Below are positions 1 through 8,283 of a stretch of DNA of 64,000 nt, piece by piece. Location of the stretch: assembly GCA_024235835.1 (NCBI GenBank), contig JACKLQ010000001.1, positions 868,001 through 932,000 of the forward strand. The letters are read 5' to 3'. The position numbers were made by a program, and so were the translations under genes. Numbering within the stretch: the first letter of the stretch is position 1; each line of letters opens with the position of its first letter. The notes under the pieces were generated by a model. The model searched no databases and was not told the origin of the DNA. It saw nothing but the letters and a program-made list of their open reading frames with translations. The DNA comes from Thiobacillus sp. Lineage in GTDB: Bacteria > Pseudomonadota > Gammaproteobacteria > Burkholderiales > Thiobacillaceae.

Positions 1-1695
1 GTCCACGGCCCCGCCCTGCTCCCGCAGGTAGACCCGCAGGCGGTCCTGCATGAAGCGGAACACATCCACCACCACGCTGGCTGAAAGCTGCTCCGGGTCG
101 AATCCGGACTTGGTCTTCTCCAGCAGGTGCATCAGGTCCAGGGGCAGCACCTTTTCCATGAGCATGCGCAGCACGCCCAGGGCGGCCCGGCGCAGGGCAA
201 AGGGATCCTTGTCGCCGGTGGGAATGAGACCGATGCCGAAGATGCCCACCAGGCTGTCCAGACGCTCCGCCAGGGCCACGGCGAGGCCGACGTTGTCGGC
301 GGCCAGCCCGTCGCCGGCGAAGCGGGGCCTGTAGTGGTCAGCGATGGCCTCCGCCACCCGCACGTCCTCGCCGTCGTGGAGGGCGTAGTAGCGGCCCATG
401 ATGCCCTGCAGCTCGGGGAACTCCCCCACCATGTCGGTCACCAGGTCGGCCTTGGCCAGTTGCGCCGCCCGGGCGGCCAGGGCCGCGTCGGCCCCCAGTC
501 CCTGGGCAATGGCACCGGCAAGCTTCATCAGGCGCTTGATGCGTGCCCCCTGGCTGCCCAGCTTGTTGTGGTAGACCACGTGGTCCAGCTTCTCCACCCG
601 GCTTGCCAGGGGCCGCTTGCGGTCCTGGTCGAAGAAGAACTTGGCGTCCGCCAGGCGGGGTCGCACCACCCGCTCGTTGCCGCCGATGACCTGGGAGGGA
701 TCAGCGGGTCGGATGTTGGAGACGATGAGGAACCGGTTGGTGAGGCGGCCTTCGGCATCCAGCAGGGGGAAATACTTCTGGTTGGCCTTCATGGTGAGGA
801 TGAGGCATTCCTGGGGAACCGCCAGAAACTCGGGCTCGAACTGGCAGGCCAGCACGTTGGGCCGCTCCACCAGGGCTGTGACCTCGTCCAGCAGGGCATC
901 GTCCTCGATGGGCCTGAATTTGCCCGCCTCCCCGCCGCCGATCATTTCCGCCGCGGCCTGAAGCTGCCTGACGATCTCTGCGCGGCGCCGGTCGAAACCG
1001 GGGATGACCGCCCCTTCGGCCTCCATCTGGGCCGCGTAGCTGTCCGCGTCATTGATGGTCACCGTAGGGCTGGCGGCCTCGAAGCGGTGGCCCTGGGTCT
1101 GCCGCCCGGCCGAGAGGCCCAACACGGAAATGGGCACCACGTCGGTGCCGTGCAGGGCCACCAGGCCGTGGGCGGGGCGCACGAAGTTCACCGTGCTCCA
1201 GCCCGGCTGCTCGCTACCCTCACCCAACTGGTAGGTCATGACCTTGGGAATGGGCAGCTTGGCCAGGGCCTCTTCCAGGGCCTTCTGCAGACCGTCGGCC
1301 AGGGCGGCGCCGGCCACCACGGTATCGAAGAACAGGGCCTCCGCCTTGCCGTCCGGGGCGCGCTTGAGCTGGGGCACCACGGCGGCGTCCAGACCCAGGG
1401 CGCCCAGCTTCTTCAGCAGGGCCGGGGAGGCCAGGCCGTCGGACGTGAGGCCCACGCTGACAGGCATTAGCTTATGGGACACCGGCCTGTCGGCAGCCCG
1501 ACCGGCCACCTGGCTCACATGCACAGCCAGGCGGCGGGGCGAGGCAAAAGGCGTGGATGCGCTGTCGGCCCCCGTCAGGCCCTGGGCCCGGAGGGATTCG
1601 AACAGTGTGGATGAGAAGGACTCCCCCAGCTTCTTCAGGGCCTTGGGCGGCAGTTCCTCGGTGAATAGTTCCACCAGCAGGTTCTTGGTCGTCAT
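1..1695 (-). CDS. glyS: Glycyl-tRNA synthetase beta subunit (3' end outside window)
   Basis: Beta chain of the alpha2beta2 bacterial glycyl-tRNA synthetase, which charges tRNA-Gly in the cytoplasm. The ATG is at 1695 and 565 codons read without a stop to the left edge; the family is usually about 690–700 residues, so the C-terminal part is missing here. The N-terminus carries the characteristic LLVELFTEELPPKAL, and NQKYFPLLD and FIVSNI follow in order, which identify GlyS. The glyQ stop lies 3 bases before this start, so the two subunits are co-transcribed and probably translationally coupled. The frame is intact throughout the visible part. Confidence 0.96.
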   Translation of the reverse strand, partial: MTTKNLLVELFTEELPPKALKKLGESFSSTLFESLRAQGLTGADSASTPFASPRRLAVHVSQVAGRAADRPVSHKLMPVSVGLTSDGLASPALLKKLGALGLDAAVVPQLKRAPDGKAEALFFDTVVAGAALADGLQKALEEALAKLPIPKVMTYQLGEGSEQPGWSTVNFVRPAHGLVALHGTDVVPISVLGLSAGRQTQGHRFEAASPTVTINDADSYAAQMEAEGAVIPGFDRRRAEIVRQLQAAAEMIGGGEAGKFRPIEDDALLDEVTALVERPNVLACQFEPEFLAVPQECLILTMKANQKYFPLLDAEGRLTNRFLIVSNIRPADPSQVIGGNERVVRPRLADAKFFFDQDRKRPLASRVEKLDHVVYHNKLGSQGARIKRLMKLAGAIAQGLGADAALAARAAQLAKADLVTDMVGEFPELQGIMGRYYALHDGEDVRVAEAIADHYRPRFAGDGLAADNVGLAVALAERLDSLVGIFGIGLIPTGDKDPFALRRAALGVLRMLMEKVLPLDLMHLLEKTKSGFDPEQLSASVVVDVFRFMQDRLRVYLREQGGAVD

Positions 1696-1697
1696 GA

Positions 1698-2612
1698 TCA
1701 GGCCACCTTCTCCATCCTGGCCAGGACCTCGTCGGCCCAGGCCCTGGGGGCCATGGGGAAGCCCAGGCGGGCCCGGGAATCCATGTAGCTCTGGGCCACG
1801 GCCCGGGCCAGGTTGCGGATGCGGCCGATATACGCGGCCCGCTCGGTGACGGAGATGGCGCCCCGGGCATCCAGCAGGTTGAAGGTGTGGGCGGCTTTCA
1901 GCACCTGTTCATAGGCGGGCAGGGCCAGCTGGCTGTCCATGAGATGTTTGGCCTGTTTTTCGTGGGCGTTGAAGGCGGTGAGGAGGAATTCCACGTCGCT
2001 GTGTTCGAAGTTGTAGGTGGACTGCTCCACCTCGTTCTGGTGGAACACGTCGCCGTAGCTGACGCCGGGGGCGTATTCCAGGTCAAACACGTTCTCCACC
2101 CCCTGCAGGTACATGGCCAGGCGCTCCAGGCCGTAGGTGATCTCGCCGGTGATGGGCTTGCAGTCGATGCCGCCCACCTGCTGGAAATAGGTGAACTGGG
2201 TGACCTCCATGCCGTTTAGCCAGACTTCCCAGCCCAGACCCCAGGCCCCCAGGGTGGGGTTTTCCCAGTCGTCCTCCACGAAGCGGATGTCGTTCTGCTT
2301 CAGGTCGAAGCCAAGGGCCTCCAGGGAGCCAAGGTAGAGCTCCAGGATGTTCTCCGGGGCGGGCTTCAGCACCACCTGGAACTGGTAATAGTGCTGCAGG
2401 CGGTTGGGGTTCTCGCCGTAGCGGCCGTCCTTGGGCCGGCGGCTGGGCTGCACATAGGCGGCCTTCCAGGGTTCCGGCCCCAGGGAGCGCAGGAACGTGG
2501 CGGTGTGGCTGGTGCCGGCACCCACTTCGAGATCGTAGGGCTGGAGGATGACGCAGCCTTGCTCCCCCCAGAACTTCTGGAGGGTGAGGATGATGTCCTG
2601 GAACGCGGGCAT
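1698..2612 (-). CDS. glyQ: Glycyl-tRNA synthetase alpha subunit
   Basis: Catalytic class II aminoacyl-tRNA synthetase chain that activates glycine and partners with GlyS. At 304 residues it has the normal family length. The start MPAFQDIILTLQKFWGEQGC and the motif QPYDLEVGAGTSHTATFLR are hallmark GlyQ sequences; VQPSRRPKDGRYGENPNR contains the class II motif 2 region. It is first in a glyQ–glyS operon reading leftward. No strong Shine-Dalgarno is visible before the ATG at 2612. Confidence 0.97.
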   Translation of the reverse strand: MPAFQDIILTLQKFWGEQGCVILQPYDLEVGAGTSHTATFLRSLGPEPWKAAYVQPSRRPKDGRYGENPNRLQHYYQFQVVLKPAPENILELYLGSLEALGFDLKQNDIRFVEDDWENPTLGAWGLGWEVWLNGMEVTQFTYFQQVGGIDCKPITGEITYGLERLAMYLQGVENVFDLEYAPGVSYGDVFHQNEVEQSTYNFEHSDVEFLLTAFNAHEKQAKHLMDSQLALPAYEQVLKAAHTFNLLDARGAISVTERAAYIGRIRNLARAVAQSYMDSRARLGFPMAPRAWADEVLARMEKVA

Positions 2613-2884
2613 GGGATCGAAGGGCTGGGCTAAAGGTGAATGATTTTACCCGTTCAGGTCACCCCGCCGCCATTTCCAGGCGGCCCTGGCCCTGCCGGGC
2701 CGGGGTGGTTAAATGCACCGGGCGCCCTGTCGAAAACCTGTCAGGGCGTTTGATGTTTCGCCAGGAATTTGCCTGGCCCGTGGGCAGTGGCACCCCCGCA
2801 AGCCCGATGGTTGTGCGCTTTGCTCCGTTATGAGCCCGGGCATGTCCTTTGCAAGAGACATATCGAGAACAGACGGAGGACAGC
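2613..2884. other. Intergenic region upstream of glyQ
   Basis: About 270 bases without a convincing gene. It must hold the leftward glyQ promoter. A perfect 7-bp inverted repeat, CGCCCTG (2723–2729) and CAGGGCG (2742–2748) with a 12-nt loop, is the only clear structure. Short open frames here lack ribosome binding sites and recognisable features. I see no T-box-like leader. Confidence 0.4.
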
Positions 2885-3040
2885 ATGACACTCACCATCA
2901 CACCCAGCCTCACCATTCGTATCCGACGCGCGGCAGACAATGCTCGCCACGTCATCCGTACCCATACCCGACATCTGTCCATCACCAGTCTCTCCTTCCT
3001 GAGCCTGGAAGTGATGGTGTTCAGGTACCACGGGAAATAA
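2885..3040 (+). CDS. Possible small protein, 51 aa
   Basis: Short frame starting at an ATG preceded by a good Shine-Dalgarno (GGAGGA at 2875–2880). The product begins MTLTITPSLTIRIRRAADNA, is basic and His/Arg-rich, has no membrane segment and matches no family I recognise. Its last 20 bases run antisense into the end of the histidine kinase gene. The ribosome binding site in otherwise empty DNA is the only argument for it; it may be a chance frame. Confidence 0.3.
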   Translation: MTLTITPSLTIRIRRAADNARHVIRTHTRHLSITSLSFLSLEVMVFRYHGK

Positions 3041-4334
3041 CCAGGGAAGCCTGCAGCCCGCCCCCTTCCCGTTCCGCCAGCTGGATGCCCCAGCCATGGG
3101 CATCCGCCAGCTGGCGGGCGATGGCAAGACCCAGGCCGCTGCCGCCACCTTCCTTGCCCCGGGAACTCTCCAGCCGGAAGAAGGGGCGGAAGACCGCCTC
3201 ACGCTGGTCCGGTGGAATGCCGGGTCCCCGGTCAGATACCCGCACCACCGCCTCCTCGTCCGTGCAGGACAGTTCCAGGGTCACGGGCAGATCCCCGCCA
3301 TAGCGCCTTGCATTGTCGAGGAAATTGCCCAGAACACGGCGCGCGGCTGCCTCTCCCCCCTTGACCACGCACGCATCACCCGGGGTCCATTCCACCGGTC
3401 CCAGGCGCGACGCCTGTTCCGCCAGGCCGGTCAGCATCTGGTTCAGGTCCCAGCCCAGGCGTTCGTCGGCCTGGAGGGCACGGGCAAAGGTGAGCATGTC
3501 GCCGATGAGCTGGTTCATCTCCGCCAGGTCCCGCTCCATGCGTGCCACCATATCCGGATCGGCATCGTCCAGCATGGACAAGGCCAACCTGAGGCGGGTG
3601 ATGGGGGTGCGCAAGTCATGGGAGATGCCGGACAGCAGCACGGTACGGTTTTCCAGCAGGGCCTGGACCTCCCCCACCATACGGTTGAAGGCGGCAGTGA
3701 GTTCCACCAGTTCCCTGGACCCCGTTTCAGGCAGGCGCAGGGGGGAGCGCCCCTGGCCCACTTCATGGGCCAGGTCCGCCAATCGTCCCAGGCGGCGGCT
3801 CACCTGGCGCGCCATGAGCAAGGCGGTGAGCACCGTGAGGGCCGCCCCCAGGATGAAGATGCCCACCGCCGCCAGGGGAGCAGCCAGGACATAGCGCTCC
3901 CGGTCGAAGCCCACCCGCAGCAGCTTGTCCGCCACCTGGATCTCCAGCCAGTCCCAGTCCGCGTCCGGCCCCTGCTTCAGCTGGATGGACTGGCCGGACC
4001 GTTGGCTCAACGCGGTCTGGAGCAGGTCCTGGAAGAACCCCGTGGGGGCGGGCTTTGGCAGCCGTTCCCTGACTTCTCCCAGTTCCAGGTTGTGGCGGAA
4101 GGAGAGTTCCATTTCGTAGTCAGCCCGGGTTTCCGGGGGCAGTTCCACCCAGGTCTTGGCCGCCAGCACGATCTTTGCCGCCAGGTCGTCGGCGGAGCGC
4201 TCCGCCAGGGGCCGCACCACCATGTGCCACACCACGGCGAAGGCGATGGCCTCGAACACCAGGAAGGCCAGGAGCAGGCCCGCCGCGGTGCGGCCGAACA
4301 GGCTGCGGGGCAGCAGGCGGCGGATCGGGTTCAA
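3021..4334 (-). CDS. Sensor histidine kinase, EnvZ type
   Basis: Inner-membrane sensor kinase of 437 residues that should phosphorylate the response regulator encoded just upstream. Order of parts: transmembrane segment about 17–38, periplasmic sensor region of about 110 residues, second transmembrane segment about 150–174, HAMP linker, HisKA with phospho-acceptor His239 in GISHDLRTPITRLRL, then a HATPase domain with N-box (NFLDNARRYGG), G1 box (DRGPGIP) and G2 box (GSGLGLAIA). Spacing to the regulator gene is 7 bases. It most resembles EnvZ and betaproteobacterial RisS kinases; the signal cannot be read from the sequence. Confidence 0.92.
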   Translation of the reverse strand: MNPIRRLLPRSLFGRTAAGLLLAFLVFEAIAFAVVWHMVVRPLAERSADDLAAKIVLAAKTWVELPPETRADYEMELSFRHNLELGEVRERLPKPAPTGFFQDLLQTALSQRSGQSIQLKQGPDADWDWLEIQVADKLLRVGFDRERYVLAAPLAAVGIFILGAALTVLTALLMARQVSRRLGRLADLAHEVGQGRSPLRLPETGSRELVELTAAFNRMVGEVQALLENRTVLLSGISHDLRTPITRLRLALSMLDDADPDMVARMERDLAEMNQLIGDMLTFARALQADERLGWDLNQMLTGLAEQASRLGPVEWTPGDACVVKGGEAAARRVLGNFLDNARRYGGDLPVTLELSCTDEEAVVRVSDRGPGIPPDQREAVFRPFFRLESSRGKEGGGSGLGLAIARQLADAHGWGIQLAEREGGGLQASLVISRGT

Positions 4335-4341
4335 GCGGAGT

Positions 4342-5052
4342 TCACCCGGCCTTGCCCTTGGGCGCGAAGAGATAACCCTGGCCCCACACGGTGCGGATGT
4401 AGGCCGGGTTGGCAGGATCCTCCTCGATCTTCTTGCGCAGGCGGGTCACCCGCACGTCGATGGAGCGGTCGAATGGGTCACGCTCGAAGCCCTTGAGCCA
4501 GTCCATGATCTGGTCCCGGGACAGGGCCCGGTTGGGGTGTTCCACAAAAATCTTGAGCAGGGTGAATTCCGCCTGGGTAAGGGGAATGTCCACGCCTTCC
4601 CGGGACAGGGCCTGGGAAGCCAGGTCCAGGGAGAAGACGCCGAAGCGGACCACTTCGCCCTGCTCCTGGCCCCCCTGCCCGCCCCCGCCGCGGCGCAATA
4701 CGGCGCGTATTCGGGCCAGCAGTTCCCGGGGATTGAAGGGCTTGGGCAGGTAGTCGTCCGCCCCCACCTCCAGGCCCACGATGCGATCGATGTCTTCCCC
4801 CCGGGCGGAGAGCATGATCACCGGCACGTTGCGGTCCGCCTTGAGGCGACGAGTGAGGGACAGGCCGTCCTCGCCTGGCATCATCAGGTCCATGACCACC
4901 AGGTCCGGCACGAACCCGCCGAGGCGTTCGTCCATCTCCTTGCCGTCCCGGGCCGTCTTCACGGTCATGCCCTGCTTGGCCAGGTAATCGGCCAGCAGGT
5001 CGCGGATGCCCGCGTCGTCATCCACCACCAGCACTCTTGGGTTTTCTTCCAT
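4342..5052 (-). CDS. OmpR-family response regulator
   Basis: DNA-binding partner of the adjacent kinase, 236 residues from the chosen start. The receiver domain has the acidic pocket (VVDDDAGIRD), phospho-acceptor Asp55 (VVMDLMMPGEDG) and the conserved Lys in LPKPFNPRELL. A winged-helix Trans_reg_C domain follows, with DPFDRSIDVRVTRLRKKIE and IRTVWGQGYLF. A GTG two codons upstream (5058) has a better-spaced AAGGA and may be the real start; the frame also stays open further upstream without family-like residues. OmpR or RisA type; target genes unknown, though the divergent envelope genes are candidates. Confidence 0.93.
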   Translation of the reverse strand: MEENPRVLVVDDDAGIRDLLADYLAKQGMTVKTARDGKEMDERLGGFVPDLVVMDLMMPGEDGLSLTRRLKADRNVPVIMLSARGEDIDRIVGLEVGADDYLPKPFNPRELLARIRAVLRRGGGGQGGQEQGEVVRFGVFSLDLASQALSREGVDIPLTQAEFTLLKIFVEHPNRALSRDQIMDWLKGFERDPFDRSIDVRVTRLRKKIEEDPANPAYIRTVWGQGYLFAPKGKAG

Positions 5053-5232
5053 TGCCACTCGAACATCCTTTCGGGTCACGCCCCTGTTCCAGGACGCCCT
5101 TGGCGGCCCAGGCCAGGGAGCCAAGGCGGGACGGTACAGTTCCCGAAACACTTTGAAACAAATTTATCCCATCCGGAAACCCAGGTGTTACCGCCATCCC
5201 CTAGCATGGGAAACGTGAAAAGGAGATTCACC

Positions 5233-5628
5233 ATGAAAAGCAGAACCCTGATGCCCTTTCTGTTGGCCCTGCTGGCCTTGCCGGCCGCCGCCAAGGATCT
5301 TGGCGGTGTGTTCGGCCAGCCCCTGCCCCTGGTGGCCCAGATGAGCCAGGAAGAGCGCCGGGCCATGCGGGAGCGTTGGGAACAGGCAAGCCCCGAGGAG
5401 CGTGCCGATCTGCGCCGCAAATTCCAGGAGCGCCTGCGCCGCATGCCTCCCGAGCAGTTCGACCCCCGGGGCATGGAGATGGGCGAGCGGATGGGCGAGC
5501 GGATGTATGAACGCTGGCAGGAACACGGCTTCGGCACGGGCTACGAACAACGCCGCTACGAGGATGAGCAGTATGACGCCAATCGGGGCGGTTTCGGCAA
5601 CGAACGGCGCGGTCGGGGCCGGCGCTGA
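5233..5628 (+). CDS. Secreted DUF3106-like protein
   Basis: A 131-residue protein with a signal peptide (MKSRTLMPFLLALLALPAAA) and a strong ribosome site (AAAAGGAGA) before the ATG. The mature part is charged and helical: MSQEERRAMRERWEQASPEE resembles DUF3106 and periplasmic helical-hairpin proteins. The tail is rich in Arg, Gly and Tyr and contains a short MGERMGERMYER repeat. It is divergent from the OmpR-type regulator and followed after 39 bases by another exported protein, so a shared envelope role is possible. No enzymatic residues are evident. Confidence 0.75.
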   Translation: MKSRTLMPFLLALLALPAAAKDLGGVFGQPLPLVAQMSQEERRAMRERWEQASPEERADLRRKFQERLRRMPPEQFDPRGMEMGERMGERMYERWQEHGFGTGYEQRRYEDEQYDANRGGFGNERRGRGRR

Positions 5629-5667
5629 ATCAAGCATTGGACGAATCGAGGTAAACAGGAGCACACC

Positions 5668-6195
5668 ATGACCACCACGAAAAAACTTCTTATCCCCACC
5701 CTGATGCTCGGCCTGCTGCAGGCCATGCCCGGCATGGCGGAAGGTTTCCGGGACACCGCCTGGGTCGTCTCCAGCACCCCTGTCTATGAACGCGTCAACG
5801 AACCTCGGCGCGAGTGCTGGAGCGAGCGGGTGGGCTACGAGCACGTCCGTTCCGGCGAACGGGAGTATGGCGGCGCCATCCTGGGGGGAATCGTCGGCGG
5901 CCTGCTCGGGAATACCATCGGCAAGGGCAACGGCCGCAGCGTGGCCACGGCCGTGGGTGCCGCCACGGGCGCCATCACCGGCGACCGCATCGACAACGAC
6001 GGAAACGAGGTCCGCACCAGCCGCCGGCCCATCTACGAAGAGCGTTGCAGCGTCACGGACAACTGGAGCCAGCGGCTCACGGGCTACAACGTGGCGTACC
6101 GCTACAACGGCCGCGAATACCACGCCTTCATGCCCTATGACCCGGGCCCCAGGGTCAAGGTGCGGGTGAACGTGAGCCTGGCGGAGAAATTCTAG
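5668..6195 (+). CDS. Glycine-zipper 2TM-domain exported protein
   Basis: 175 residues with a signal peptide cleaved near GMAEG. The centre (GGAILGGIVGGLLGNTIGKG followed by VATAVGAATGAITG) is a glycine-zipper pair as in the Rick_17kDa/17-kDa surface antigen superfamily. The C-terminal part contains two Cys-bearing segments (RRECWSERVGYE and EERCSVTDNW) and a GYNVAYRYNGREYHAFM stretch typical of this group. There is no lipobox, so it is probably periplasmic or loosely membrane-associated. It follows the preceding gene on the same strand. Confidence 0.8.
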   Translation: MTTTKKLLIPTLMLGLLQAMPGMAEGFRDTAWVVSSTPVYERVNEPRRECWSERVGYEHVRSGEREYGGAILGGIVGGLLGNTIGKGNGRSVATAVGAATGAITGDRIDNDGNEVRTSRRPIYEERCSVTDNWSQRLTGYNVAYRYNGREYHAFMPYDPGPRVKVRVNVSLAEKF

Positions 6196-6229
6196 ACGCC
6201 GGTTTGAACCGGCCCCTTCCAGCCGGTAG

Positions 6230-6268
6230 AGTGCACGCTTTTCTCAACCAAGTTCAAAAGCGTGCACT
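6230..6268 (+). promoter_or_regulatory. 13-bp hairpin enclosing the slt start codon
   Basis: GTGCACGCTTTT (6231–6242) and AAAAGCGTGCAC (6256–6267) are perfect inverted repeats separated by 13 bases; the flanking A6230 and T6268 extend the stem to 13 bp. The GTG start of slt (6262–6264) lies in the right arm, and no Shine-Dalgarno is visible in the loop. The RNA would hide the initiation codon, or the DNA palindrome could bind a dimeric regulator. No U-tract follows that would make it a simple terminator. Confidence 0.65.
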
Positions 6269-8205
6269 TTCGCCGGGCTTTCTGTTTTCTGCTGTTGTTC
6301 ACTTTGGCAACCACCGCGCCGGCTTCGGTGGAATCGGACTTCATGAATGCCCGGGAGCATTACCAGAAAGGGCGCATGGATCGGTTCGAACGGTTCGCCC
6401 GGAGCATCCCTCAGGACCATCTTCTGAGGCCCTACATCCGCTACTGGCAACTGAAGGCGGACAACGCCACGCCGGATGAATTGCAGGCCTTCATCGACGC
6501 CTACCCCGACAGCCCCCTGGCAGACCGGCTCCGCGTCGAGATGGCCGGCCTCTATGCCCTGGCGGAGAACTGGCCGGCCTTTCGTGCCCAGTACCGCGCG
6601 ATTCCTCGCCCGCCCCAGGAACTGGCCTGCTACGAGATACACCTGCGCCTGAGGGAGGGAGACCCCCGGGCCGCCCAGGAAGGCCGCTCCCTTTGGCAGA
6701 CTGACAAGGACATGCCCTCGGGCTGCGATCCTCTGTTCTCGAGCCTGTTTGCCCAGGGGCTCCTCACCCAGGAAGACCGATATCAGCGCCTTCGCCTGGC
6801 CCTGGCCAACAACAGCGTCGGCCTGGCGCGCCACCTGGACAGTCAGTTGCCGGCGGACGAGCGCATGGATGCCAATGCCCTGGCCATGGCCCAGCGCCAT
6901 GGCGACGAACTCATCCAGAAAGGCTCGGATCGTCGCGCCCAGCGGGAGGCTGCCCTCTATGCCCTGACCCTATTCGCCAGGCTGGACCCGCCCGGTGCGG
7001 CCCGGATTTGGGAGTCCCAAGCCGCCAGGTACCCCGAGGCCGAGCAGCGCTACGGCTGGGGCCAGATCGGCATGCATGGGGCCCGCAAGCACGATCCCCG
7101 GGCCCTGGAATGGTTTGCCCGTTCCGGTCCGCCCGATGTACCGGCCCACAGCGAACTGCAGGCCACCTGGCGGGCCAGGGCCGCCCTGCGGGCAGGCATG
7201 TGGCAGGAGGTCTACCGGGTGATCCAGGCCATGCCGTCCCCAATGCAGGAGGAGGCCGGGTGGCGTTACTGGAAAGCCCGCGCCCTGAAGGCCATGGATG
7301 CCATGTTCCCGGCCAACACCCTGTTCGCCCACCTTTCCCAGGAGTACGACTACTACGGCCTGCTGGCCCTGGAGGAACTCCCACCCCGGCTGGAGGCACG
7401 GCCGCCCTTCTACCGCGTGACGCCCGAGGACCTGCTGGAGGCCGAAACCCATCCGGCCCTGCAAAGGGCCCTGCTCCTGCGCAAGATGGACCTGCCGGCG
7501 GATGCCCTGGATGAGTGGAACCGGGCCCTGCGTGGCATGAGCGACCGCCAGTTGCTGGCGGCGGCGGAACTGGCCCTGCGCAACGAGTGGCACGACCGGG
7601 CCATCGCCGCCGCCAACCTCACCAGGCAGGAACACAACTTCGACCTGCGCTACATCTCGCCCTACCGGGACCTGGCTTCCGCCTACGCACAGGAAAACGG
7701 CCTGGACGAGGCCTGGGTGTTCGGCCTCATCCGCCAGGAATCCCGCTTCGTGGCCTATGCCAAGTCCCGGGTGGGGGCCCAGGGCCTCATGCAGATCATG
7801 CCCGCCACGGCCAAGTGGATCGCCAGGCAGATGGGCCTGGACCGCAACGCCCACAACAACGTGGGCAAGCCGGACACCAATATCCGTTTCGGCACCTACT
7901 ACCTCAAGCGCATCTACGAATCCCTGGACCAGTCCCCGGTCCTGGCCACCGCTGGCTACAACGCTGGACCGAACCGGGCCCGGCGCTGGCAGGCGGAGGT
8001 TCCACTGGAGGGGGCCATCTACGTGGAAAGCATCCCCTTCCAGGAAACCCGGGACTATGTGAAGCGGGTGATGGCCAACGCCATGTTCTACCGCAGCCGC
8101 TTCGGTGGCGAGACCCGCCCCCTGAAGGACAGGCTGGGCGTCATCCCCGCCCGCATTCGGGAACCGCCTCCGGTCGCCAGCGAGGTCGAGGCCGACCCGG
8201 GCTGA
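6262..8205 (+). CDS. slt: Soluble lytic murein transglycosylase
   Basis: Periplasmic enzyme cleaving the MurNAc–GlcNAc bond of peptidoglycan with 1,6-anhydro product. 647 residues, the usual Slt70 size. A signal peptide (FRRAFCFLLLFTLATTAPAS) is followed by a long helical superhelix (U/L domains) and a C-terminal SLT domain. Catalytic Glu493 is in LIRQESRF, and GLMQIMPATAKW and AGYNAGPNRARRW are the diagnostic lysozyme-like motifs. The GTG start is chosen because the signal peptide begins there; it is buried in a hairpin and lacks a Shine-Dalgarno. Followed by an NDUFA9-like gene and cca. Confidence 0.95.
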   Translation: MHFRRAFCFLLLFTLATTAPASVESDFMNAREHYQKGRMDRFERFARSIPQDHLLRPYIRYWQLKADNATPDELQAFIDAYPDSPLADRLRVEMAGLYALAENWPAFRAQYRAIPRPPQELACYEIHLRLREGDPRAAQEGRSLWQTDKDMPSGCDPLFSSLFAQGLLTQEDRYQRLRLALANNSVGLARHLDSQLPADERMDANALAMAQRHGDELIQKGSDRRAQREAALYALTLFARLDPPGAARIWESQAARYPEAEQRYGWGQIGMHGARKHDPRALEWFARSGPPDVPAHSELQATWRARAALRAGMWQEVYRVIQAMPSPMQEEAGWRYWKARALKAMDAMFPANTLFAHLSQEYDYYGLLALEELPPRLEARPPFYRVTPEDLLEAETHPALQRALLLRKMDLPADALDEWNRALRGMSDRQLLAAAELALRNEWHDRAIAAANLTRQEHNFDLRYISPYRDLASAYAQENGLDEAWVFGLIRQESRFVAYAKSRVGAQGLMQIMPATAKWIARQMGLDRNAHNNVGKPDTNIRFGTYYLKRIYESLDQSPVLATAGYNAGPNRARRWQAEVPLEGAIYVESIPFQETRDYVKRVMANAMFYRSRFGGETRPLKDRLGVIPARIREPPPVASEVEADPG

Positions 8206-8283
8206 CGGGGCCTGTCACCGGGAGTGAGACAGCGGCGGGTGCCTTCAATAAAATTGCGGCATTCAAACGTCCATCCAACGGAT

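Noticed and set aside
2613..2884. Possible T-box or riboswitch upstream of glyQ
   Set aside because: Only a 7-bp hairpin is present; no T-box sequence, and T-boxes are not expected in Betaproteobacteria.
3096..4496. 466-codon open frame antisense to the histidine kinase
   Set aside because: It mirrors the codon structure of the kinase on the other strand, is His/Gln/Gly-rich and lacks any family motif; a GC-rich shadow.
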